The position numbers and the translations under genes are program-made. Shown one piece after another: positions 10,857 to 20,180 of a DNA stretch of 64,000 nt (the stretch's first letter is position 1; every line of letters starts with the position of its first letter). The DNA comes from Stomoxys calcitrans (Eukaryota > Arthropoda > Insecta > Diptera > Muscidae), in the NCBI RefSeq assembly GCF_963082655.1, contig NC_081552.1, positions 57,764,561 to 57,828,560 of the forward strand, in the 5' to 3' direction. The notes under the pieces are model-generated. The model did not search any database. It saw only the letters and a list, made by a program, of their open reading frames with translations, and was not told where the DNA came from.

Positions 10857-11822
10857 ATTTTTATACCCTCCACCATGGGAAGGAATAAAGCTAGGCGCTT
10901 GAAATTTTACGTGAACACTCCCTTTTATTGTAGGTCAGTTAAGATTGTAAATTGGCTAAATCGGTCCATGTTTTGATATAACTGACATATAAACCGACCC
11001 AGGGTCTTGATTTCTTGAGCCGCTAAAGGGCACATTAATTATCCAATATGGCTGAAATTTTGCACAAAGTGTTTTGCTTTGATTTCCAGCCGGTATGGTT
11101 CAAATTGGTTCATAATATGATATAGCTCACATATAAACCGATCTTGGATTTTCACTTCTTAAACCGATTTGGCTGAAATTTTGTATAAAGACTTCATTTA
11201 TAACCGTAAACATACGTGCTAAATATGGTCTTAATCGGTCTATAACCTGATATAGCTCACATATAACAGATCTCCCTATTTTACTCCTTGAGCAAATATA
11301 GGGCGCAATACTTATCCGATTTTTCAGAAATTTTGCACAATAATTAATACTTTGGTCTTCAGCAGCCAAACCATAACATGCTACGGCTCCAATAGCATAG
11401 CAGTTCGTATCCATTATCTTTTGTTTGTCTTTAAGGAGATATCAGATAAAGAACTTGACAAATGCGATCCATTGTGGACGGATTCTCTCATGACCATCAA
11501 CATACGTGTTTATTATGGTCTGAATCGGTCTATAGCCCGATACGGCTCCCATATAAATCGATCTCTCTATTTTACTTCTTGAGGCCCCAAAGGGCGCAAT
11601 TCTTATTTGAATTGGCTGACATTTTACACAGGCCTCCAACATATAATTTAATTGTGGTCCAAACCGGACCATATCTTGCTATCGCTCTAATAGCAGAGGA
11701 AATCTTTTCTTATATCCTTTTTTCCCCAAGGGAGATGCCCGGAAAAGAACTCGACAAATGCGATCCATGGTGGAGGGTATATAAGATTCGGCCCGGCCGA
11801 ACTTAGCACGCTTTTACTTGTT
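10857..11822 (+). mobile_element. Family A HINE, forward, GTCY block deleted
   Basis: The head 'ttataccctccaccatggg' runs directly into 'aaggaataaagctaggcgc', which normally follows the GTCY microsatellite. About 150 bp of head are therefore missing. Core repeats are A-type. The tail is complete: 'atccatggtggagggtat', hairpin ggcccggccgaac, 'ttagcacgcttttacttg'. Confidence 0.75.
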
Positions 11823-12141
11823 TTTTGTTCAAACAGTAACCATTACTTTGAATAATCAGTTCTAGTATTATAAAAATATGATACAATTTATTACAAAAAT
11901 ATATTACGATTTTAGTTGTATATTATCGGACCACATTTGGATGTAGCTGCCACATATGCGAATTTCCGATTTCATACTTTGTGTTCATAAAGTCGAATTC
12001 TTATATCGACTACTATGCAGTTTATGTTGTTTAGTTTATGGAGTTGTTTCATACACGAATAAAAGAAACAGGAACAAATAAAATCGTTCTAGGAATCCCC
12101 ATCTCCTCCAGGAATTGAATTTTTGGCAGTCCTTTGATAGG
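11823..12141. other. Spacer with a short B-like scrap
   Basis: About 11925-11990 reads 'accacatttggatgtagctg', a B core-repeat remnant. Nothing else is recognised. Confidence 0.4.
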
Positions 12142-12146
12142 CAAAC

Positions 12147-12461
12147 CGCAAGGTTGCGTATGTTGCGTGGAAAAGAGAAGTGCAAAAAGAAATAAAAATA
12201 CCAGGTTTTTATTTACAGATTTGGTTATTTATTGTAGTAAACAATTTACCTTTAAACAATTGGATGTTTTTTGTGTGCCGTATTTTGAACGAGTGCCAAC
12301 ATAAAAACAAACAAACGATCACGACGGGGAAGGCGGCAAAGTTACTCGTTAGGTCGTAAATGGTACGTTTGCTCAAGGATGTAATGACGAGGAGTTAATA
12401 AGTTTGGCAGTATGCAAATATACCCGAGGGACCGATCAACTATACGGCTTGAACTTAAACA
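12147..12461 (-). repeat. BEL 3' LTR (315 bp)
   Basis: Shares 'aaggttgcgtatgttgcgtg', 'gtgtgccgtattttgaacga' and 'gtatgcaaatatacc' with 25226-25533, and ends CTTAAACA. The expected outer TG is mutated (cgcaagg against tgtaagg). Many mismatches and small indels indicate age. A purine-rich stretch lies next to it on the minus strand. Confidence 0.85.
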
Positions 12462-13539
12462 TTGCCGCCCGCCTTGCAACATCCTGTTATCCTGTAAAAA
12501 AACAAACTTCATCTAAATTAAGAAGAAATACAATTGTTAACTAAAACAAAGAAACCGTTCATTTGATTTCACGTGGGCAAATTCATTTTAATAATGATTC
12601 ATCTTTTTTATCCAGGTAGCGATAGATGATCCCGTTCGAATATGCTATTAGAACCATTGTTTTCGGGATATCATTGAGATAGGCACAGCCAAAAATGGTA
12701 TAATTGGCTAGGAAAAGTCTCGGGCTCGAATGTGTCTGACCCCTCATTACTTGTGGGTAAACATAAGGTCGCAATATGATGGAAACACCTCGGCAGCGGT
12801 TAAATTGGAGATTTGCAAGTTGATATCTTGCAAAATGCTCCGCCAATGGTGGTAAAAGTTATTTTCTGGTTGGGATTGTGTATTGATCTTGAAACGAGTC
12901 GACAAAACTGATCTCGATTAACATACGAGGTAGGGATTTGAAAGCGCCGGACAAGCGAGACACATATTTGGCTAACGCGGCCGCAGGGATCCAGTAGTGC
13001 CCGTACTGGAATTGCCTGATTTCCAATATTAAATTGGACTATCAGACTGGAACCTGGAGAGGTAACGTATTGTATGCCCGCTGGTCTTACAACGGGCTCT
13101 GGACCAAGGACAGTTTGATCGAAAAGACCGGACGAACAATTGTGCGTACGTTGGGTGACGGGACACTGGTTGGAATGATGACACCCCCCAATTCATACAA
13201 AGACGATGAAGCATTATGACGGTTAATTTCTTAGGATATCTCAATAGCTTAAATTCCGCGCAATAATAAAAAAGGGTGTCTTCTTTTGCGGACATGGGAA
13301 ATTTTCGAGCCCGGGTCAGGTCCGGACTGATTTCAAACCGTAGGCAACGGTAACACGGATGGTACTGCACTTGGCTGTGACTCAGTAGAAGCTACTGAAA
13401 TCAACTTGCTTGGCAAACAAGATGTTTCGGCCTCGGTAGTAGTCTTCGTATTAGGAATGGCGGGGGTAGTGAACACATCGGACAGTTCACCGTTAAATAG
13501 TTCCTTGATGAAGTCCATGCTATGCAAAGGGAAAAAAAG
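12462..13539 (-). other. BEL 3' internal region, no gene recognised
   Basis: Lies between the end of the BEL integrase and the 3' LTR. Several short ORFs occur on both strands (12583-12846, 13029-13370, 13034-13219), but none resembles a known protein. The region may be decayed 3' untranslated sequence. Confidence 0.4.
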
Positions 13540-14279
13540 ACAAGTAAACAACAACAAAAAAAAGAACAATGGATAATTTTATCGTTCAGAACTATTAATA
13601 TCTTAATCGGTCGCTTTATGATCACTTGTTGGGTCTTAATCCCTTGTGCACGTCTGCCTGTTCTCGGAAAACCCGAAAGTAGTCGCCCCAAACTCCACGA
13701 AGTAGGAGGTAGTTGTTCATTGCGAATAACGACTAAATCATCCGCCTGATTATCACGCTGTGCAAACTTCCATTTATAACGTTGATGGAGGCTTTTCAGA
13801 TACTCCTCCTTCCACCGTAGGCAGAAATGATGAGTTAATGCCTTCATTTTCCGATAACGATTTACGAGACTCAGCGATATTTCTTCAATAAGCGGTTCTG
13901 GCGGGGATAACAGAGCAGCCCCAATTAAAAAATGACCGGGAATGAGAGCCACGAGCTTTTCAGAATTTTCATTTATCGAACACAAAGTGCGGGAATTTAG
14001 ACAGAAGCATTCGGCCAAGAAGCGTCGAGAGCGTCGGCTAAGAAGCGTCGTCGTCAAATGTGTATTTAAGATCGCGAGCCTGCCTACGAAAGTGCAGTTT
14101 AAAACACTTCACCGCGGCTTTTCATAGTTCTTCCATATGAGGAGCTCCGGGGGGAACGAAACGCCACGAGAATCCCTTTACACTGAAAGAAGAACTAACG
14201 TGATCTTGAGTTTCTCGAATGAAGGCTTTAAAGTTTTTCTCTATATCAGAAAATATTTCCGTAGGACAACCACGACGCG
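13540..14279 (-). pseudogene. BEL integrase, catalytic-core remainder and C-terminal part
   Basis: Integrase inserts retrotransposon cDNA into the genome. Reading leftwards from 14279, the minus strand gives a core segment with FSDIEKNF (normally SDNGTNF, second catalytic Asp) and WRFVPPGAPHM. A frame change follows, then a C-terminal part with IPGHFLIG, MKALTHHFCLRWKEEY and LHQRYKWKF, close to the usual BEL pol ending. The frame is interrupted by stops and shifts. The N-terminal part lies 8.6 kb away beyond the nested errantivirus. Function is certainly lost. Confidence 0.8.
14276..14279. repeat. Errantivirus target-site duplication, left copy (CGCG)
   Basis: CGCG directly precedes the left LTR and directly follows the right LTR (22885-22888). 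Four base pairs is the normal errantivirus length. Confidence 0.9.
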
Positions 14280-14407
14280 AATTAAAGTGGGGTTCAGCTG
14301 GGTTATAGACTCCAACAGCAAACTGCTTCAAATTAAACATATGAATTAAAGTGTGATTCAGCTGGGTTATGGATTCCAATAGCAAACTGCTTCAAATTAA
14401 ACACAAG
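14280..14407. repeat. 64-bp tandem near-duplicate at the LTR U5 terminus
   Basis: 'aattaaagtggggttcagct' at 14280 and 'aattaaagtgtgattcagct' at 14344 begin two 64-bp units. The same pair is in the other LTR at 22165 and 22229. The terminal octamer AATTAAAG therefore occurs twice. Confidence 0.9.
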
Positions 14408-14513
14408 TACAGGTAGGTTTGAGCTTTGATTAACAACTGATCTTATTTTCCTCAACATTACTTATCAACTAACAATTTATTTCTTATGAATGTGTTAGTG
14501 TGTGTGTGTGTTT

Positions 14514-14727
14514 CTGTGGGTTTTGCTGAGTTTGCAAGACCATTGTGTGACCTAATTAAAGTTCTTTATTTATTATTGTTGTGTGTGTGTGTGTGTTTTT
14601 ACAAAGAAGGTGTTGAAATTCTGTGGGTTTTGCTGGGTTTGCAAGACCATTGTGTGACCTAATTAAAGTTCTTTATTTATTATTGTTGTGTGTGTGTGTG
14701 TGTTTTTACAAAGAAGGTGTTGAAATT
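14514..14727. repeat. 107-bp tandem repeat inside the LTR
   Basis: Two units start 'ctgtgggttttgctg' at 14514 and 14621 and each contains (GT)n and 'ttctttatttatt' (AATAAA on the minus strand). It is duplicated in the other LTR. Confidence 0.9.
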
Positions 14728-14947
14728 AGTTTTGGTATTCTGTTTAAATGTGTCTACTCTATTTCCGTTTGCTAAATGTTCTTAATAATAAAAGGAGCAG
14801 AAAGTGCAACATAATATTGAATGATAACATGATATTTATCGTATGTTAGGATGTGGTCTGTTCTTAATAATAAAAGGTGCTGAAAGTGCAATATATTATT
14901 TAATAGGGTGGTTTATATCTAATGATAACATGTTATATATTCTTATA

Positions 14948-16237
14948 CTAGGGTGTAGTCATCCTCGGTGGCTTTGATGGTGGTGGGCCTAACGTAACTC
15001 CTCCCCCCTTATTGTAGAGCGAAGGCCACAGTGAAGTCGATGGGGCCAGAGCGACCTTCAACTGTTCTGGATAGAATTTTATACTAGATTTCTTCCATAA
15101 GATGATTGAGCTGCAGACTAGTATTATTCCGAGAATTATTAGTGACCCAAGTATGATGTTGTTTCTAGTTGTTGTGTACTGTTTTAAGTTGAGAATATCG
15201 TATCCATTGTTAAAGGTGTAATCTCTTAACTTTATGAGATTAAATGTGTCGCTTATAGATGAGGCTTTTATCTTGTTGTAATTGGGGGGAGTTATCATGA
15301 TTTGGTCCCAAAAATACAAAGGGTTGTCCTTATAAGTCACTGAGGCTGCGGTAACTGAGCAGTTTGAGAAACGTATCAGCGAATTCCCCTTAATTGTGAA
15401 GTTGGGTTTGCTGCAAGTGGACGTAATTAGTAATTGTTTTATATTGATAAATATGATGTAGTTATTTTCCGGTTGGAATATTGAGGATATGTGGCCAACA
15501 TCTTCTAGGGGACAGCTAGGTGTTTTTCCGGTTATTATATTGCCAATGCAGGTGGATTTGTCTGTTTCTTCGGTTGCTGCAGGTTTTTTACAAAAGTGGG
15601 TGTTCTCTATTCGTGGGCAGGGGTCAGTGAAATATTGTATGCTTTGATTATTATAATTTATATAAGGTTTGGTTATAATTCGCATGGTTTCGTTTATTGG
15701 TAATGGGATTAGATGGTAAAGTGTGTAAGTTTCGTTTGAAAAATTTGGTATTTTTACATTAAATATTAGATTGTTGTTGTTATAGTAGGCTTGGAGTTCC
15801 AAGAGTTCATAAATGTGTTGATCTGATATCAGGTCAATTTTCTGTGATTTGAAAATATTTCTTATTACGGTAGTTTCTTCTGGGTGAAGGATGAGCTTAG
15901 ATATCGTACCTAATTTAGCCAGCATTATTGAATCTATTATGTCAGAAATATGGTCCGACAGTAAATCAATATTGAGGTTAAGTTGATTCATATATTGCAT
16001 TTCTTCCAAAATAGTATCTTCCCTCTTTATACTATTGGAAGTTTCCCTTGAAAGTTTTGTCAAGAATTTATTTATTACGTCCTGTTGATAGTTTATGTGT
16101 CCAGTCAAATTTTTAAATCTTTCGATCATCTGTTGGTTCAAATTCTTTTGGTTCTGCATTATGCCGGCTGATTCGTAAGTTATGTTCTCTAAGTCTTGCA
16201 ATTGTTTATTAATAGTCTCAGCGTCGTTTGCGTCCAT
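14948..16237 (-). CDS. env: Errantivirus envelope protein, C-terminal frame (429 codons, part of a broken gene)
   Basis: Encodes the membrane-anchored fusion half of the insect retroviral envelope glycoprotein. Seen: a long helical, Gln/Asn-rich N-terminal stretch (residues 1-110), several Asn-X-Ser/Thr sites, Cys-containing ectodomain motifs (CPRIENTHFC, CIGNIITGKTPSC), one hydrophobic membrane span at about 360-381 (NIILGSLIILGIILVC), and a 48-residue cytoplasmic tail ending in a Pro-rich segment. The nominal Met is internal: the frame is open upstream to the break near 16288-16296, where the 110-codon frame takes over. The 3' end overlaps the polypurine tract and LTR, as in relatives. The gene is not intact here, unless the homopolymer change is an assembly error. 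Confidence 0.85.
   Translation of the reverse strand: MDANDAETINKQLQDLENITYESAGIMQNQKNLNQQMIERFKNLTGHINYQQDVINKFLTKLSRETSNSIKREDTILEEMQYMNQLNLNIDLLSDHISDIIDSIMLAKLGTISKLILHPEETTVIRNIFKSQKIDLISDQHIYELLELQAYYNNNNLIFNVKIPNFSNETYTLYHLIPLPINETMRIITKPYINYNNQSIQYFTDPCPRIENTHFCKKPAATEETDKSTCIGNIITGKTPSCPLEDVGHISSIFQPENNYIIFINIKQLLITSTCSKPNFTIKGNSLIRFSNCSVTAASVTYKDNPLYFWDQIMITPPNYNKIKASSISDTFNLIKLRDYTFNNGYDILNLKQYTTTRNNIILGSLIILGIILVCSSIILWKKSSIKFYPEQLKVALAPSTSLWPSLYNKGGGVTLGPPPSKPPRMTTP
15000..15010 (-). promoter_or_regulatory. Errantivirus polypurine tract
   Basis: The minus strand reads AAGGGGGGAGG directly before the 3' LTR start AGTTACG. This is the RNase H-resistant primer for plus-strand DNA synthesis. 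It overlaps the end of the env frame. Confidence 0.85.
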
Positions 16238-16550
16238 GTTTCCAGTAATAAATTTTATTGCCGATCCTAGTCCATTTATAAGTCCCCTTTTTTTTTCTTC
16301 TGTATGGATTTAATGTATCCAGTTTGGTCATTACATTCTTTAATTTCAGCATGCACATTTTGGCGGAATCCTGTAGTATGCTTTGCTTTCCAAATTCCTC
16401 AACGATGGCAGACATGTTTGCTATCTGGTCGTTGTAACTGTCCAAGTCAATAATGTGTATGAGACTGAAATAGCCCTCTATTGTTCTAGATTTTCCAATT
16501 TCTAAGACTGCCATACTTTGGTCTGTAGCAAAATTATGTACCTCCAACAT
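16218..16550 (-). CDS. env: Errantivirus envelope protein, N-terminal frame (110 codons, frameshifted)
   Basis: The first part of the envelope ectodomain (LEVHNFATDQ, GYFSLIHIIDL), ending in a basic cluster that resembles the furin-type cleavage region of errantivirus and baculovirus F-like envelopes. After a run of nine T on the + strand (16288-16296) the frame continues as a short unrelated basic tail and stops. The expected fusion-region coding lies in the other frame. There is no signal peptide in this exon and pol ends only 46 bp upstream of the ATG, so expression from a spliced RNA is likely, as known for errantiviruses. A homopolymer-length error in the assembly is an alternative to a real mutation. 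Confidence 0.75.
   Translation of the reverse strand: MLEVHNFATDQSMAVLEIGKSRTIEGYFSLIHIIDLDSYNDQIANMSAIVEEFGKQSILQDSAKMCMLKLKNVMTKLDTLNPYRRKKKGTYKWTRIGNKIYYWKHGRKRR
16288..16296 (-). other. env: Homopolymer at the env frame break
   Basis: Nine consecutive T on the + strand (A on the coding strand). The two env frames meet here. The position and sequence are typical of slippage or of a homopolymer-length sequencing error. Confidence 0.7.
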
Positions 16551-16570
16551 TTGTCCGAGTGTGAGGGGTA

Positions 16571-16590
16571 AACTAGAAACAAAATTAAGT
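16571..16590 (-). promoter_or_regulatory. Candidate env 3' splice site
   Basis: The minus strand reads 'aattttgtttctag' followed by 'tttacccctcac', a pyrimidine-rich tract ending in AG. It lies between the pol stop (16596-16598) and the env ATG (16550), and the env frame is open from here. Errantivirus env is known to use a spliced subgenomic RNA. The donor was not identified. Confidence 0.5.
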
Positions 16591-16595
16591 ATTGA

Positions 16596-19500
16596 TTATT
16601 TTCTCTTCCTTAACTTCATCTTGCTTTTATGTAGTTTCTTGTTATTCGTAGTCAGGATAGTGAATTTATTACTTCTTAGCACTCTTTGTTTGGAAAATCT
16701 TGGAGTAAGTTTATTTCTCCTACATTCTTTCCTGTATATTTCTTCATTCGTGTCCCATGGCTCCGGATCTTCCCGATCTTTATTGAGTTTAGAAATCAAT
16801 TTCTTCTTTGCGTCTAAAACCTTTTCCTTCACCACTGGATATAATTTGTCCCTATATTCGTTGAGTTTGTCGAGAAATTCATGTTCGTTTCTGAGTTCCG
16901 TCTTATCTTTGAAGTCATAAGGTCTGCCGAAAAAAAGTTCGTAAGGGGTAAGTTTCGTGGAAGAGTGAATTGTGTTATTATATGTCATGAAGGTCTCGTC
17001 TAGGATCTCTTCATGATCGGTCTGGAGTTTCTTTTGTCTCCTGGTAGCCAATATAATCCGATAGATTTCTGTTAGAGTAGAATGTAATCTTTCCACAGGT
17101 GAATTACTAGACGACTGTTGAAATGAAGTGAAGTGTAGTTCTATTTGGTATTGTCTACAGAAATCTTTGAATATATTAGAATTAAACTCAGTCCCTTGAT
17201 CACAAACAATTTTCTTTGGAATGCCCAGAATATTCATAAAGGATTTCAGGGACTTAAGTACGCAAATACTAGTTTTCGACGGAAGTGTGTACCCTGTCGC
17301 ATATCTCGAAAACTTATCTATTACCGTTAATATGCTTTTCCCATTCACTGTATAGATGTCAGTGTGTAATATGTCAAGAGGTTGGGACGGTGTTTCGGTC
17401 AATTGAAATTTTATCTTCGGTGGATTCCGATCGTATTTAAGAGTCTCGCAGATTTCACAGTTATTTATAGTTTTGTTGATTATCTCTTGCATGAGAGGGA
17501 AATAATGAGTCCTTTTAAGGTAATTATAAGTTTCCGATATCCCCCTATGATTCCTATTTTCATGGCATTCCCTTACTAGTTCAACTTGTCTGTCTTGTTC
17601 TGTCACGTCCAATAAAAGTCTTGTACAACGAACTACGCGAAATTGCTTTCCGTTCGCAAAGTATTTGGAGTACACTAGTTGTACTATCTTGAAAATATCG
17701 TCAGTAGTGTAGACAGCCGTTAGTTTCTTTGGAGGGAGAAATTCCTTCAATATCCTCATTACTACCTCCTCTGTAAAGTCAGGTTCTTCTATCGTCCTAC
17801 GCTGCTTGTTACGGAAAACGTTCTCGACCCTCATCATAGGTTTCCCGGCGGATTTATCGAGGACGAGTTGAATATTGAACTCATTTAGAGGTTTCTCAGA
17901 GATCGAAATTCCATCGTCCAGGTTCTCTTCGCAAGAATGTATGGTGGAAAGGTTCTCAGAGACATTCATGTTCACGTCTGCAATATTCCCCCCGTCAATT
18001 TTTATCCTGCTTAGTGCATCTGCATTCCTATTTAGTGTACCTTTCTTATAGACGATCTCATAGTCGTATTCCTCTAGTTTCAATCGCCATCTCACAAGTT
18101 TCGAGTTAGGCTCCTTCAAGGACATCAGCCATGTGAGTGGTCGGTGATCCGTTACTATCTGAAATTTTCGTCCGAAAAGATAAGGCCGAAAGTATTTGGT
18201 AGCCCAGATTATAGCAAGCAATTCCTTCTCTATTGTAGAGTAATTACACTCGCTGCTTGAGAGGGTCCTACTAGCATAACAGATAGGTTTATCACTCCCT
18301 ATCCGACCTTGTGACAAAACTGCACCTAATGCAAAATTACTAGCATCTGTCGTCAATATGAAAGGTTTAGAGAAGTCGGGATATTGCAGAATAGGGTCAT
18401 TCATTAGAATTCGCCTACATGTTTCAAATGATCCCACATAGTCCTCGTCGAGTGTAATGCGTCTGTCTTGCTTTAGACAGTCTGTCATAGGCCTTAAAAG
18501 TCTGGCCAGGTCGGGAATGAATTTCCTATAATAACTTAGCAATCCTACGAAAGATTTTATCTCCCTTCTAGTTCGAGGGATAGGAAATTTCTGTATAGCT
18601 TCGATCTTTGCTGGGTTCGGCTTTATACCCTCTGTCGAGACTAAATGACCTAAGAAAGCTATCTCTTTTCGGAGAAATTCAGATTTGTCTAACTGCACTT
18701 TGAAATTTGAAGATCGCAGTCTTTCGAAAACCTGCTTCAGACTGACTATATGCTCCTGTAGAGATGTCGAATATATGATGATGTCGTCCAGATATACCAA
18801 ACATGTCTTCCCTACTAGATCTCTAAGCATGTTATCCATCACTCTTTGGAAAGTAGATGGTGCGTTCTTCAAGCCAAAGGGCATCCTGACGTATTCGTAA
18901 TGACCGCCCTCTACAGTAAAGGCTGTCTTCTGAATGTCCTTTGGGTGCATCTCTATCTGATGAAATCCGCTTGCCAAATCTAATGTGGAAAAGTAGAGGC
19001 ATTTGCCTAATTTATCTAGGATCTCTGAGATATTGGGTAATGGGTACCTATCAGAAACTGTCTTCTCGTTCAGCTTTCTATAATCTATCACTAGTCTCCA
19101 CTTCTGTTTTCCAGATGCATCTTTCTTCTTTGGAACGATCCATACTGGAGAACTCCATGGGGAATAGCTTGGCCTAATTATGCCCTGATCCAGCATGTCT
19201 GATATCTGTCGTCGGACCTCCTCTTTATGGATAAAAGGGTATCTGTAAGACCTTGTATGTATCGGAATATCGTCCGTTGTAGAGATTCTATGCTTCACTT
19301 CGTTTGTGAAAGTTAATGTCTCTCCTTCTTTATAAAAGACATCGTCATATCGTCTACAAAGACTAAGAAACTCTCTCCTCTCTTCGGCATTGAGATGTTC
19401 TATGCGTAATAGGTCTGTGAATTTCCTAGAACCATCGTCTACTATGTCATACTGCACATCAATTTGATTAAGTTCTACAAAATCAGTTGAGTCGTATGGG

Positions 19501-20180
19501 TTCACTTTCATCGGTTGTCTCATGAAAAGTTTCAAATCTGTATCCGTGGGATTAACTATCTCCATCCTACTAACCCAGTTATCTGCATTGTATAACCCAG
19601 GTGAGACAATTAATCCGTTGTCCAAGCCGATTTTCCCTATCAAAAAGTCACCCTTTTCAACATCCACAGGGAGTTCTATGAGCTGTCTTGTCTTAGCCAT
19701 TATAGTGTGTAAGCCGGACGAAAAATTCGGTTTGAGGTTTAAAGGAATTCTAACGTCGCCTGTAATTAGTACTTTGTCTTTGAGGTCTACTTTCGCCTCT
19801 ATTTTAGTCAAATAGTCGGTGCCTAACAGTCCATCGAAGTAGCCATGGAATTGAAAAACAAAAAAATTGAAATTTCCCGACCTTCCAATTTCCTTGAAAA
19901 ATGGCAAGGTAACTTTCTTACTGATCTTATGTTCATTACGAAGGGCAGAAATTGTGATCACTTCACACTCCTTGATGTCGTTTGGATTCACAAATTCAGG
20001 GTTTATGAAGGAAGCTGAAGCCCCAGTGTCAACCAGAAATTTCAAAGGTCGTCCGGAAGGTGAAGATATGTCAATATAAGGTAATTCGTTTCCGAGGTTA
20101 TTAACGTCTATGTATCCTGTCTGCCTTTCGAGGCGAAATGTCGAAAATCCTGGTTGTCGTCGATATTGCCTTCCTCGTAT
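16596..20180 (-). CDS. pol: Errantivirus Pol polyprotein (protease, reverse transcriptase, RNase H, integrase)
   Basis: The frame is open from 20180 in the -1 frame relative to gag, overlapping gag by about 70 nt. It has no ATG of its own near the start, so expression by -1 frameshifting is expected. Residues are counted from the TTG at 20045 (1,149 codons). Protease: LVDTGAS, Asp at 6. Reverse transcriptase: WRLVIDYRKLN, STLDLASGFHQI (Asp356), MPFGLKNAPSTFQ and YLDD at 418-421. RNase H: TTDASN (Asp567), STIEKEL (Glu606), TDHRPLTW (Asp633). Integrase: zinc finger His828, His833, Cys863, Cys866, then Asp896, Asp949 and Glu985 with the standard 35-residue gap (HTD, CDQGTEF, NSPVERLHS). No stop or missing catalytic residue is seen, so it looks functional. 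Confidence 0.95.
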   Translation of the reverse strand: MRGRQYRRQPGFSTFRLERQTGYIDVNNLGNELPYIDISSPSGRPLKFLVDTGASASFINPEFVNPNDIKECEVITISALRNEHKISKKVTLPFFKEIGRSGNFNFFVFQFHGYFDGLLGTDYLTKIEAKVDLKDKVLITGDVRIPLNLKPNFSSGLHTIMAKTRQLIELPVDVEKGDFLIGKIGLDNGLIVSPGLYNADNWVSRMEIVNPTDTDLKLFMRQPMKVNPYDSTDFVELNQIDVQYDIVDDGSRKFTDLLRIEHLNAEERREFLSLCRRYDDVFYKEGETLTFTNEVKHRISTTDDIPIHTRSYRYPFIHKEEVRRQISDMLDQGIIRPSYSPWSSPVWIVPKKKDASGKQKWRLVIDYRKLNEKTVSDRYPLPNISEILDKLGKCLYFSTLDLASGFHQIEMHPKDIQKTAFTVEGGHYEYVRMPFGLKNAPSTFQRVMDNMLRDLVGKTCLVYLDDIIIYSTSLQEHIVSLKQVFERLRSSNFKVQLDKSEFLRKEIAFLGHLVSTEGIKPNPAKIEAIQKFPIPRTRREIKSFVGLLSYYRKFIPDLARLLRPMTDCLKQDRRITLDEDYVGSFETCRRILMNDPILQYPDFSKPFILTTDASNFALGAVLSQGRIGSDKPICYASRTLSSSECNYSTIEKELLAIIWATKYFRPYLFGRKFQIVTDHRPLTWLMSLKEPNSKLVRWRLKLEEYDYEIVYKKGTLNRNADALSRIKIDGGNIADVNMNVSENLSTIHSCEENLDDGISISEKPLNEFNIQLVLDKSAGKPMMRVENVFRNKQRRTIEEPDFTEEVVMRILKEFLPPKKLTAVYTTDDIFKIVQLVYSKYFANGKQFRVVRCTRLLLDVTEQDRQVELVRECHENRNHRGISETYNYLKRTHYFPLMQEIINKTINNCEICETLKYDRNPPKIKFQLTETPSQPLDILHTDIYTVNGKSILTVIDKFSRYATGYTLPSKTSICVLKSLKSFMNILGIPKKIVCDQGTEFNSNIFKDFCRQYQIELHFTSFQQSSSNSPVERLHSTLTEIYRIILATRRQKKLQTDHEEILDETFMTYNNTIHSSTKLTPYELFFGRPYDFKDKTELRNEHEFLDKLNEYRDKLYPVVKEKVLDAKKKLISKLNKDREDPEPWDTNEEIYRKECRRNKLTPRFSKQRVLRSNKFTILTTNNKKLHKSKMKLRKRK

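Larger units (their letters stand above)
14280..14999 (-). repeat. Errantivirus 3' LTR (720 bp)
   Basis: On the minus strand it runs AGTTACG...CTTTAATT. It contains a 64-bp near-duplicate at the U5 end (14280-14343 and 14344-14407) and a 107-bp direct repeat (14514-14620 and 14621-14727). Each 107-bp unit carries an AATAAA signal on the minus strand and a (GT)n tract. Identical by eye to the 5' LTR. Confidence 0.95.

Noticed and set aside
13034..13219. 61-codon plus-strand ORF (WRGNVLYARWSYNGLW...) as a host gene
   Set aside because: It lies inside the BEL element, is short, and is antisense to the BEL coding direction with no recognisable similarity.
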